A DNA stretch of 37,675 bases from Flavobacteriales bacterium (GTDB lineage Bacteria; Bacteroidota; Bacteroidia; UBA10329), in contig JAIOYO010000026.1 of assembly GCA_021741075.1 (NCBI GenBank), forward strand, positions 1-37,675. Reading direction: 5' to 3'. Below are positions 1-7,267 of this stretch, piece after piece. Below the pieces are notes generated by a model, which did no database searches, had not been told where the DNA came from, and was given only the letters and a program-made list of their open reading frames with translations. Made by a program: the position numbers and the translations under genes. Position 1 is the first letter of the stretch; each line of letters begins with the position of its first letter.

Positions 1-1019
1 TCACCATTTTCAATCATCGGTTATTCTTGGCTTTCAGGACGGGACCCACGCATTTTGCTTCGAAGAAAACGGGGCTTTACATCATTTCCACTTCGGATGG
101 AAAAGCATGGCGAAAGGAAAAAGAGATCTTCATTGGGCGTGATATGCGCGAGCCTTTTCTTGTTCCGATCGATGGAAAACTGCACTTCTACACTTTTGGT
201 GCAGGCACAAAAATGACCGCTTTTGAGCCTGAATTCATCGACCATTTTACTTCGGATGGAAATGGCAATTGGAGCACCCCGGAAAAGGTTCTGAACTTGG
301 GAGAAGTACATTGGAGTATCAAAAACCGCAATGGTTCAACCTTTATGACGAGCTACATCGGCTCGCATTACGAGTTGCAGGGACCATCTGAAGTGCGGAT
401 GTTTTTCAAGGAAACGAAAGACGGAGTGAATTGGAAATCGATGAATGATACTGGCGCGGTGTACTTCGGTGGCGTTTCCGAAACAGCATGGGAATTTGAC
501 CGCGACAAGAACCTGTGGGCGGTGACCCGATTGGAAGATGGCGACCACTCTGGTTTTGGTTCGCATGTGGCCTTTGCTAATGCGGGTGATTATGGCAATT
601 GGGAATTCCCAGAAGATGCCGACCCGCGCTGTTTCATGTCGCCAAAGATGTTCCGCCATGGAGATGATCTTTACCTGATAGGCCGAAGACAGTTGGGCAA
701 AAAGCCCTTTGGAAAAGTAAAGCGCAGCAAGAAAATGTCTGCACAGCGGAAGGGAAATTGGGTCGGCTATTCGCTTACTCCCAAGACAACCGCACTTTTC
801 AAGATCAACAAGGAAACACGCAAAGTGGAATGGGTGATGGATCTTCCTGGTGCAGGCGACACAGCTTTTCCTTCGATTATTCGACTAGACAAACACCGTT
901 TTCTGGTTGCGAATTACACCTCACCGATCAATCATCAAAAACGCGATTGGCTGATGGGCCAATTGGGCAAAACGAAGATCTACTTGCAGGTCATTTCGTT
1001 TGCTCCCTGCGCGAATTGA
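1..1019 (+). CDS. Sialidase/BNR-repeat-like protein, 5' end outside window
   Basis: The reading frame is open from the first bases of the window, so the gene starts upstream and only about 338 C-terminal residues are seen. The visible part has Asp-box-like turns of the form S-x-D-G-x-x-W (STSDGKAW near the start, then TSDGNGNW and TKDGVNW), the pattern of sialidase-type beta-propellers. Such propellers are found in exo-alpha-sialidases and related glycosidases, but no catalytic arginine triad or nucleophilic tyrosine can be assigned from this fragment. A TTG at 27 could start translation, but the uninterrupted frame before it argues for a longer gene. No T9SS sorting domain is seen at the C-terminus. 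The fold is fairly secure; the substrate is unknown. Confidence 0.7.
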   Translation, partial: TIFNHRLFLAFRTGPTHFASKKTGLYIISTSDGKAWRKEKEIFIGRDMREPFLVPIDGKLHFYTFGAGTKMTAFEPEFIDHFTSDGNGNWSTPEKVLNLGEVHWSIKNRNGSTFMTSYIGSHYELQGPSEVRMFFKETKDGVNWKSMNDTGAVYFGGVSETAWEFDRDKNLWAVTRLEDGDHSGFGSHVAFANAGDYGNWEFPEDADPRCFMSPKMFRHGDDLYLIGRRQLGKKPFGKVKRSKKMSAQRKGNWVGYSLTPKTTALFKINKETRKVEWVMDLPGAGDTAFPSIIRLDKHRFLVANYTSPINHQKRDWLMGQLGKTKIYLQVISFAPCAN

Positions 1020-1108
1020 TTGAACTGCTCAGACACAGAGGTTTCGCAAAAGGCGCTGAGGTAATAGACTTTATAGAGGCAATTAATCAGCCGAACATAG
1101 GTTAATAC

Positions 1109-1116
1109 TACTTTTG
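1109..1116 (+). promoter_or_regulatory. Putative -7 box (TActTTTG) for the barrel-waaA operon
   Basis: This is an exact match to the Bacteroidota -7 consensus TAnnTTTG, 10 nt before the ATG at 1127. No good TTTG -33 element is visible 19-20 nt upstream. The transcript leader would be only a few bases long. Confidence 0.5.
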
Positions 1117-1126
1117 TCCGCATCAT

Positions 1127-1897
1127 ATGAAGCACCTGTTTACCATTCTCTGTCTGTTTGTTTCACTAGGTGCATTCGCACAGAAGAAGTCTGGGTTAGA
1201 CACGATGGTAAAAGATACAGCGGTTGGAACCTTTCTTGTTCGTGTGTCTTACGCTGCTCAAATTCCGATTACCGATTACGCTGACCGTTTTGGTTTTACC
1301 AATCACATTGGAGGTTCGCTCGGCTACAAAACACGTTCAAATTGGATTTTTTCCTTAGGCGGGCATTACGTTTTTGGAAACAGTGTGGTGGGCAAAGACA
1401 GTTTGCTTTCGGGCATGATTAACTCCAGCAACCTTATCATCGGCAACAGCGGTGAGCAGGCTTTTGTAGACATTTCTCAGCAAGGCTACATAATCAACTT
1501 TGAGGTTGGGAAGATTTTTCCTTGGGTTTCGCCCAATCCAAATTCGGGTTTCATGTTTACGCTTAGTGGCGGATTTATGGAGCATTGGATTCGTTACAAT
1601 GCCGAAGGCGATAACGTGCCTCAATTGCTGGGCGATTATCACAAGGGTTACGACCGTCTAACAAACGGCATCTTCATTCAAGAATTCATCGGATATCACT
1701 ATCAGGGCAACACCCGTTTACTCAATTTCTACGGTGGATTTGAGTTTACACAAGGCTTTACCGGCAACCGTAGAAGCTACGATATTCCAACTATGAGCGT
1801 GAAGAATGAGAAATACACCGACATCCTTTTTGGCTTTAAAATAGGTTGGATGATGCCTTTCTACAAGCGCAATCAGAACGAATATTACACGTATTGA
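1127..1897 (+). CDS. Predicted outer-membrane beta-barrel protein, function unknown
   Basis: The protein has 256 aa and a clear signal peptide (MKHLFTILCLFVSLGAFAQ) with cleavage after the AFAQ motif. The mature part is rich in alternating aromatic and glycine residues (for example IGGSLGYKTRSNWIFSLGGH) and ends in an aromatic-rich tail (NEYYTY), which fits a small outer-membrane barrel. I do not recognise a specific family. It lies only 4 nt upstream of waaA, so the two are very likely co-transcribed and perhaps translationally coupled. A link to LPS or outer-membrane assembly is an inference from this position only. The ATG at 1127 is chosen because it gives a complete signal peptide and sits just after the -7 box. 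Confidence 0.75.
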   Translation: MKHLFTILCLFVSLGAFAQKKSGLDTMVKDTAVGTFLVRVSYAAQIPITDYADRFGFTNHIGGSLGYKTRSNWIFSLGGHYVFGNSVVGKDSLLSGMINSSNLIIGNSGEQAFVDISQQGYIINFEVGKIFPWVSPNPNSGFMFTLSGGFMEHWIRYNAEGDNVPQLLGDYHKGYDRLTNGIFIQEFIGYHYQGNTRLLNFYGGFEFTQGFTGNRRSYDIPTMSVKNEKYTDILFGFKIGWMMPFYKRNQNEYYTY

Positions 1898-1901
1898 TAT
1901 C

Positions 1902-3116
1902 GTGCTGACGTTCTACAACATCGGCATCAGGCTTTATCATTTCGGAATTCAAATCGTTTCGCTGTTCAATCCAAAAGCCAAAAAGTGGCTTGATGGCAGG
2001 CACAATTTACTTGATAAGATTGAACAAGAAACCACCGGTTTTTCTGGTAAAACGCTGTGGGTGCATTGCGCCAGTTTGGGGGAGTTTGAAATGGCGCGAC
2101 CCGTTATGGAAAGACTGCGGAAATCAGACCAAGACCTTCGAATAATTCTGACATTTTTTTCTCCTTCTGGATATGAGATTAGGAAGAATTACGAAGTAGC
2201 AAACCACGTCTTCTATTTGCCATTAGACACACCTCAAAATGCTAAAAGGTTCGTTCAGTCCATTAAACCAACCAAGGTCATTTTTGTGAAGTACGACCTT
2301 TGGTTTCATCATCTGAACGAAGCCAAAAAATTCGGAGCCAAGCTGATGTTGATATCCGCTCAATTCCGCCCAAATCAACAGTATTTCAAGTTTTACGGAC
2401 GTGCAGGAAGAGCGGCTCTTAAACTGTTTGATAAAATCTTTCTGGTCGATGAAAATTCCCGAAAACTTTTGCTCGAAATTGAAATTGACAACACAACCGT
2501 TTGCGGAGATACGCGCTACGACCGTGTGATGGAAATTGCCAAAAACGCGGAATCGATTCCAACAATTGAGCCGTTCAAAGGGTCTTCAAAACTAGTTGTT
2601 TGCGGAAGTACGTGGTCTGAAGATGAAAAGCTGATTGCATCATGCATCAACCAATTTCCTGACACAAAATGGGTGATTGTTCCGCACGAAATAGGCGAAG
2701 CAAATATGGAACGTTTGGAAAAGCTATTCCTCAATTCCCAAAAGCTCTCCTCCTATCAAAACAAGGACGCGCAGGTTCTTATTGTTGATTCTATTGGAAT
2801 ATTGAACAAGCTTTATCGCTACGCGGATGTGGCCTACGTGGGTGGAGGATTCCGAACAGGATTGCACAACATCTTAGAGGCCACAGCTTTCGGAACACCG
2901 ACTGTTTTCGGGCCAGATCATTCCCGGTTTCCGGATGCAGGAGAAATGGTGCAAAAAGGCCTGTCGTTCAGTATTCAAAACGAAAAAGAATTGCTGTCGC
3001 GATTTCGGCAGCTACTTAAGCAAGACCAAACCGAGCTGCGGGCACGCATTTTGGCGTTCATGGAAAGCCGAACAGGCGCTACCGATGCGATTCTAAAATA
3101 CACGAACAAGTGTTAA
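1902..3116 (+). CDS. waaA: 3-deoxy-D-manno-octulosonic acid (Kdo) transferase
   Basis: This 404-aa GT30-family enzyme transfers Kdo from CMP-Kdo to lipid A precursor at the inner membrane, the first step of LPS inner-core synthesis. The N-terminal segment (LYHFGIQIVSLFNP) is short and weakly hydrophobic, as in family members that lie on the membrane. The signature CASLGEFEMARP places the expected catalytic glutamate at E61. The second Rossmann domain has the donor-site region with GGGFRTGLHNILEA and GPDHSRF. Translation starts with GTG at 1902, 4 nt after the preceding stop. This start gives the usual family N-terminus, and no nearby ATG would preserve it. Length is normal for the family. Confidence 0.95.
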   Translation: MLTFYNIGIRLYHFGIQIVSLFNPKAKKWLDGRHNLLDKIEQETTGFSGKTLWVHCASLGEFEMARPVMERLRKSDQDLRIILTFFSPSGYEIRKNYEVANHVFYLPLDTPQNAKRFVQSIKPTKVIFVKYDLWFHHLNEAKKFGAKLMLISAQFRPNQQYFKFYGRAGRAALKLFDKIFLVDENSRKLLLEIEIDNTTVCGDTRYDRVMEIAKNAESIPTIEPFKGSSKLVVCGSTWSEDEKLIASCINQFPDTKWVIVPHEIGEANMERLEKLFLNSQKLSSYQNKDAQVLIVDSIGILNKLYRYADVAYVGGGFRTGLHNILEATAFGTPTVFGPDHSRFPDAGEMVQKGLSFSIQNEKELLSRFRQLLKQDQTELRARILAFMESRTGATDAILKYTNKC

Positions 3117-3157
3117 TAGTTTCCTTCTGATTTCTCTCAGCAGCCATGTGCTTAGGC

Positions 3158-3165
3158 TAAATTCG
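3158..3165 (+). promoter_or_regulatory. Putative -7 box (TAaaTTCG) for murB
   Basis: This TAnnTTCG variant of the Bacteroidota -7 box lies 5 nt before the murB ATG, in the 54-nt gap after waaA. The same variant occurs ahead of ftsX, queA and the subtilisin gene. No clear -33 element is seen. If used, the murB mRNA would be nearly leaderless. Confidence 0.4.
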
Positions 3166-3170
3166 CCTTG

Positions 3171-4181
3171 ATGATTGAGCAGAACGTTTCCCTCAAACCG
3201 TACAACACCTTTGGTCTGAACGTCCAAGCCAAACTCATGGCGCGGGTCCATTCTATTCCATCCTTGCAAGAAGTTTTGGCAGATATAAAGCTGAAGAACG
3301 AAGAACGTTTCATTTTGGGTGGCGGCAGCAACCTTCTTCTTACCAAAAACATTGATGGGCTCGTTATCAAGAACGAACTTTTAGGCATTGCACTCATCAA
3401 GGAAACAGACGATTTCTTCTTTGTGCAATCTGGCGCTGGCGTTGTTTGGCATGAGTTGGTAATGCATTGCATTGCACATGGCTATGCGGGAATCGAAAAC
3501 CTTTCGCTCATCCCAGGAAATGTGGGCGCGGCTCCCATGCAAAACATTGGTGCTTATGGCGTAGAATTGAAAGACGTTTTCCACTCTTTAGAAGCGGTGG
3601 AAATGACAACCGGAAAGGTTGAAACGTTTTTGGCCACCGACTGCGAATTTGGTTATCGCGAAAGCGTTTTCAAACGAAAACTGAAAGGGCAGTTCATCAT
3701 TTCTTCTGTGACCTTAAGGCTTAGTAAAAAGCCAAACTTTAACACGTCTTACGGGGCTATTGAAGAAGAATTGGAGCTCCTCGGCATTTCATCTCCTACA
3801 CTAAAAGATGTAAGTCAAGCGGTTATTAACATCCGCCAAAGCAAGTTGCCCGACCCAAAAGTGCTAGGAAACTCGGGCAGTTTTTTCAAAAACCCTGTGG
3901 TGGCAACTGCGCTTTATGAAGAACTGAAAGCCAAGCATCCAACCATCCCCGGCTATCCCGCAGGAGACGAAACCAAGCTGGCTGCCGGTTGGCTTATTGA
4001 GCAATGCGGTTGGAAAGGGAAAGTGGTTGGCAATACAGGAAGCCACGCCAAGCAGGCGCTTGTACTGGTAAATTACGGGAATGCCACTGGTGTTGAAATC
4101 TTCAACCTATCCGAACAGATAATGCAGTCGGTTTACGATACATTTGGTGTTCAACTTGAAAGAGAAGTGAATGTTTACTGA
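3171..4181 (+). CDS. murB: UDP-N-acetylenolpyruvoylglucosamine reductase
   Basis: MurB is a cytoplasmic FAD enzyme that reduces UDP-GlcNAc-enolpyruvate with NADPH to give UDP-MurNAc for peptidoglycan synthesis. Visible motifs are the FAD-binding GGGSNLLL (about 50-57), SLIPGNVGAAPMQNIGAYG (112-130), GYRESVF with the expected catalytic Arg163, GNSGSFFKNP with the expected proton donor Ser237, and the C-terminal REVNVY with Glu332. At 336 aa it resembles the type I (E. coli-like) form. ATG at 3171 is preferred over the TTG just before it. The 3' end overlaps the next gene by 11 nt, implying coupled translation. Confidence 0.96.
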   Translation: MIEQNVSLKPYNTFGLNVQAKLMARVHSIPSLQEVLADIKLKNEERFILGGGSNLLLTKNIDGLVIKNELLGIALIKETDDFFFVQSGAGVVWHELVMHCIAHGYAGIENLSLIPGNVGAAPMQNIGAYGVELKDVFHSLEAVEMTTGKVETFLATDCEFGYRESVFKRKLKGQFIISSVTLRLSKKPNFNTSYGAIEEELELLGISSPTLKDVSQAVINIRQSKLPDPKVLGNSGSFFKNPVVATALYEELKAKHPTIPGYPAGDETKLAAGWLIEQCGWKGKVVGNTGSHAKQALVLVNYGNATGVEIFNLSEQIMQSVYDTFGVQLEREVNVY

Positions 4182-4722
4182 AAGGTTTTTATTGGTTTTA
4201 ATGGTTGCTTTCGGACTGTCAGTCTCCACGCTAGCTCAAGCTCCAGATTGCAAAAGTGTTGGTGCAGCATACGCCAAGAAAGTGTGTAGTGGCATTGAAA
4301 ACAATCAAGCTTCATTTATAAAGGATTTAATGCAGCGTAAAAGTTCGGGCAATAGCTTGGAGCAGGTATTGGCTTGGACCAAACAGTATTACGAATGTTT
4401 TTATTGCGAAGAAGAACCAGGATTCCGTGGCGGAACCATTCTTCGAAAAGTGGTTTATGAAGATGCCTTAAACATCTGTTTTTTCTTTGTGTATGATGCC
4501 CGTGTGGATATGAACCAAATAGAACGCGATGGCCGAACCCTAGTAGATTGGCTACAAGATGATACGGAAAAGGCGTTTGATGCGGCTTTTGAAACAGAGA
4601 ACGAGCAAGACAAGAAATACTTGATTAAGCAGATTCAAACAGGGCAGAAATACTTTAATATATTCCGCAACAATGGCGCTAAGTTCCGTTCGGAGCTAAA
4701 AGCGGGAGGGTCTAAGTTTTAG
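4171..4722 (+). CDS. Small secreted protein of unknown function
   Basis: The product has 183 aa with a signal peptide (MFTERFLLVLMVAFGLSVSTLAQ) ending at an LAQ cleavage site. The mature part is about 160 aa, mostly charged and predicted helical, with cysteines including an ECFYCEE cluster and an earlier pair near its N-terminus. A stretch reading DGRTLVDWLQDDTEKAF resembles a single ankyrin-like turn but is not enough to call the fold. It starts inside the last codons of murB (11-nt overlap), so expression is tied to murB. Function is unknown; a periplasmic role is inferred only from the signal peptide. Confidence 0.7.
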   Translation: MFTERFLLVLMVAFGLSVSTLAQAPDCKSVGAAYAKKVCSGIENNQASFIKDLMQRKSSGNSLEQVLAWTKQYYECFYCEEEPGFRGGTILRKVVYEDALNICFFFVYDARVDMNQIERDGRTLVDWLQDDTEKAFDAAFETENEQDKKYLIKQIQTGQKYFNIFRNNGAKFRSELKAGGSKF

Positions 4723-4757
4723 GTTACCAGAACAAACAATCTCAGGCTAACAAAAAA

Positions 4758-4791
4758 AAGAGGGTGTTTGGAAGTTTCCAAACACCCTCTT
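4758..4791 (-). terminator. Intrinsic terminator for the fasciclin gene
   Basis: A perfect inverted repeat pairs 4758-4773 with 4776-4791. The run of eight A on its left (4752-4759) reads as a T-tract on the minus strand, so it terminates the fasciclin gene that ends at 4810. On the plus strand it may also stop the murB transcript, but the right side lacks a clean T-run. Confidence 0.85.
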
Positions 4792-4809
4792 ATAGTAATT
4801 AGCGGCCAC

Positions 4810-5757
4810 TTACGATGGCAACAACACGCGATCAATTGCGTGTACCACACCGTTTCCTGCTTGAATATCAGTGGCAATGATGTTTACTTGTCGGCCAGCT
4901 CCATCGGTAATTTTAGCTCCACCCGTCAAGCTGATAGTGAATGAACCACCTTGCGCAGTTGGAACCATCATTCCTTCGGTCAATGCTCCCGCAAGTACGT
5001 TTCCGTTGGCTACATGGTATGTAAGCACAGCCTCAAGTGTAGCAGCATCAATATCGGTAAGGGAACTAGCATTTAATTCATCCAAAAGCGCAACAAAAGC
5101 ATCATTGGTTGGAGCAAAAACTGTGAATGGTCCGGCTCCTTCTAAGAATGTTGCATAATTAGTAGTTAAATCGCTGCGTGTAAGGGCTTGAACCAAAATG
5201 CTAAAATCTGGATTTGCAACTGCAAACGTTGGAATTTTTGGAATTCCAATGACAGCGTTTACTACGTGCACTACACCGTTTGATGCGTCAATGTCTGTTG
5301 TAATTACCGTTGAACTTCCGTTAATGACCACACCGCTTGCTGTATTGATGAACATGTCAATGTTTGAAGTTGTAGTGCCATACGTTGCTAATGTATTTAC
5401 GTAACCTGTGGCAACAGCTGCTGCTTTCACTTCGGTTCCCAGCACATGATTTAGCAATACGCTACGGAGCAAATCAACAGGCACATCTTCCAATGTAGCG
5501 AAGCTGTTGGCGGTTAGAAACGCTGCAAATGCATCGTTAGTTGGCGCAAATACGGTGTAATTAGCAGATTCGTCACTCAAGGCTTCAACCAACCCAGCAC
5601 GCTGAACAGCTGCGACTAACGAACTTAGGTTGCTGTTTGCAGATGCCAACTCAACGATGTTGGATTGCATGTCATCATCTTCATCCTTGTTGCAAGAAGA
5701 AAAAGTAGTGCCTAGCGCAAGAGCTAGAACAGTTACTGGAACAAATAATTTTTTCAT
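4810..5757 (-). CDS. Lipoprotein with two fasciclin (FAS1) domains
   Basis: This 315-aa protein starts with a lipoprotein signal peptide; the lipobox FSSC puts the lipidated cysteine at residue 22, followed by an acidic KDEDDD stretch. Two tandem FAS1 domains follow, roughly residues 32-170 and 175-315. Each carries the H1-type motif TVFAPTNDAF and the H2-type motif NGVVHVVNAVI or NGVVHAIDRVL. FAS1 proteins mediate adhesion or matrix interactions at cell surfaces. It is a single-gene unit with its own terminator downstream and a 235-nt intergenic region shared with the divergent DUF3078 gene upstream. Surface exposure is inferred. Confidence 0.93.
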   Translation of the reverse strand: MKKLFVPVTVLALALGTTFSSCNKDEDDDMQSNIVELASANSNLSSLVAAVQRAGLVEALSDESANYTVFAPTNDAFAAFLTANSFATLEDVPVDLLRSVLLNHVLGTEVKAAAVATGYVNTLATYGTTTSNIDMFINTASGVVINGSSTVITTDIDASNGVVHVVNAVIGIPKIPTFAVANPDFSILVQALTRSDLTTNYATFLEGAGPFTVFAPTNDAFVALLDELNASSLTDIDAATLEAVLTYHVANGNVLAGALTEGMMVPTAQGGSFTISLTGGAKITDGAGRQVNIIATDIQAGNGVVHAIDRVLLPS

Positions 5758-5793
5758 AATAATTAGATTTTGTTGTGTTTAGATGGATGAAAC

Positions 5794-5806
5794 ACGAGAG
5801 TCTCGT
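5794..5806. repeat. Short palindrome upstream of the fasciclin gene
   Basis: ACGAGA and TCTCGT flank a single G, giving two 6-bp perfect arms centred about 43 nt before the fasciclin start codon. The position would suit an operator or an mRNA leader hairpin. It may also be chance; no second copy was noticed. Confidence 0.3.
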
Positions 5807-5964
5807 TATTGTTTAACTTTTTTATCTTTTTATTAAACACTACTTGCTTTTAAGTACGATATTTCGCCATATTTCAGCCCGAAATAGGGGGTTGTTTTGA
5901 ACGTTATAAGGATTCAGTTACTATTGGGTTTGTCAATTCTCAAGTGTTTGGAATGGTGTTTGCA

Positions 5965-5972
5965 TATTTTTG
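5965..5972 (+). promoter_or_regulatory. Putative -7 box (TAttTTTG) for the DUF3078 gene
   Basis: The sequence matches TAnnTTTG exactly and lies 20 nt before the ATG at 5993. A TTTG at 5947-5950 is 14 nt upstream, closer than the usual 19-nt spacing, so the -33 part is uncertain. The remaining 5758-5946 region holds AT-rich sequence and the palindrome at 5794; no gene is seen in it. Confidence 0.45.
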
Positions 5973-5992
5973 CGCTCACAAAACATATATAG

Positions 5993-7195
5993 ATGAAGAA
6001 ATCTTACTTAACAATCCTTTTATTCACATCCCTTTTTACATGCGCAACCTTTGCGCAGGATATGCAGATTAAAGACGTTGCAACCGCAGCAGAAGCAAAA
6101 CTCAAAGCACATGAAGACTCTACCAAACGCTGGGATATCGGTGGTTCATTGGCACTCAATTTCGGACAGACGTATTTGAAGAGTTGGGCTTCGGGTGGTC
6201 AGAACGCAATCTCAATTGCATTTACAGGCTTGGCGCGTGCCAACTACCGTAAAGGAAAAGCTGCTTGGGACAACAACTTGGTGCTTGGTTTAGGTGGAAT
6301 TGCCCTTTTTCCTCAAGAGAAATACAAAGACAACCTAAACAAATTCCCATTCCGCAAAAACATCGACAACCTTCAGTTGACTTCAATTGGCAGCTACCAG
6401 ATTGATAAAGGTGGAAAGTGGTTTGCTTCTGGTCTTCTCGATTTCCGTTCGCAGTTGTTGGCTGGTCATGGCGAGTATACTCATGCCGACACCGTGCTTA
6501 ACTCAGATGGAACCATTGATGAAATCAACACAAATCCGAACAGAATCAATAAAAGGACTACGGTGTCCCAATTTGCTGCTCCAGCATACCTAACCGTTTC
6601 TGCTGGTATCACTTACAAGCCAGTTAGTTGGGTTCAGTTCTACTTATCTCCTGTTGCAGGAAAATTTACGTTCGTAAATCCTGCGGCTAACGTGTATGAT
6701 GCAAAAACAGGAGGAAAAGGCGCCATGGCTTACGGTCTGGAAACCCCAACAAGTGTGTACCGAGCAGAGTTTGGTTGGTACTTACGTGCAAACCTTGAAA
6801 AGGAAGTTTTTAAGAACGTAATCGTAAAAACACAGGTCGAATTGTTCGGTAATTACATGGATAGCGAACATATTGACAACATCGCTACTACAACAGATGC
6901 GGTTGACGGAACTGTTTATTACGATGCTGCCACAAGAGATCAAAACACGATGGGCACGGATGCTTCTGGAGCAACCATTTACACGTATGACAACCGTAAG
7001 AACGTGGATGTGAACTGGCAGACTTGGATTACGCTCAAGATTAACAAGTACCTACAAGCATCGTTAGAGTGGCAGCTGTTGTATGACTATGACATCTCTG
7101 TTCCAAAGTATCAAGACGATGGCATTACAACTTATTCTTCTCGTGGAATTCAATTCCGCCAAGGATTAACTGTTGGTTTAGGCTATTCGTTTTAA
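5993..7195 (+). CDS. DUF3078 outer-membrane beta-barrel protein
   Basis: The 400-aa product has a signal peptide (MKKSYLTILLFTSLFTCATFAQ) followed by a domain recognised as DUF3078, a Bacteroidota family of probable outer-membrane barrels. Diagnostic text includes WDIGGSLALNFGQTYLKSWA, then a repeated strand-turn pattern with many W, Y and G residues, and a final strand ending in LTVGLGYSF with the terminal aromatic typical of barrel proteins. Function is not established. It stands alone between its own upstream box and a strong bidirectional terminator, so it is likely monocistronic. The short helical linker after the signal peptide (ATAAEAKLKAHEDSTK) probably lies in the periplasm. Confidence 0.88.
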   Translation: MKKSYLTILLFTSLFTCATFAQDMQIKDVATAAEAKLKAHEDSTKRWDIGGSLALNFGQTYLKSWASGGQNAISIAFTGLARANYRKGKAAWDNNLVLGLGGIALFPQEKYKDNLNKFPFRKNIDNLQLTSIGSYQIDKGGKWFASGLLDFRSQLLAGHGEYTHADTVLNSDGTIDEINTNPNRINKRTTVSQFAAPAYLTVSAGITYKPVSWVQFYLSPVAGKFTFVNPAANVYDAKTGGKGAMAYGLETPTSVYRAEFGWYLRANLEKEVFKNVIVKTQVELFGNYMDSEHIDNIATTTDAVDGTVYYDAATRDQNTMGTDASGATIYTYDNRKNVDVNWQTWITLKINKYLQASLEWQLLYDYDISVPKYQDDGITTYSSRGIQFRQGLTVGLGYSF

Positions 7196-7210
7196 GAAAA
7201 AATCTTTCGT

Positions 7211-7246
7211 AACAAAAAAGGGGCGCATTTGCGCCCCTTTTTTGTT
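7211..7246. terminator. Bidirectional intrinsic terminator
   Basis: Perfect 16-bp arms at 7211-7226 and 7231-7246 flank an ATTT loop. The GC core (ggggcgc) is bordered by A6 on one side and T6 on the other, so it can end both the DUF3078 transcript (+) and the M3 peptidase transcript (-). Confidence 0.95.
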
Positions 7247-7267
7247 GATTCAACTTTGGTAGTTCAA

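Noticed and set aside
758..1105. 115-aa open frame overlapping the sialidase-like gene in another frame
   Set aside because: The main frame has the Asp-box pattern; this one is a frame-shifted shadow extending past the stop.
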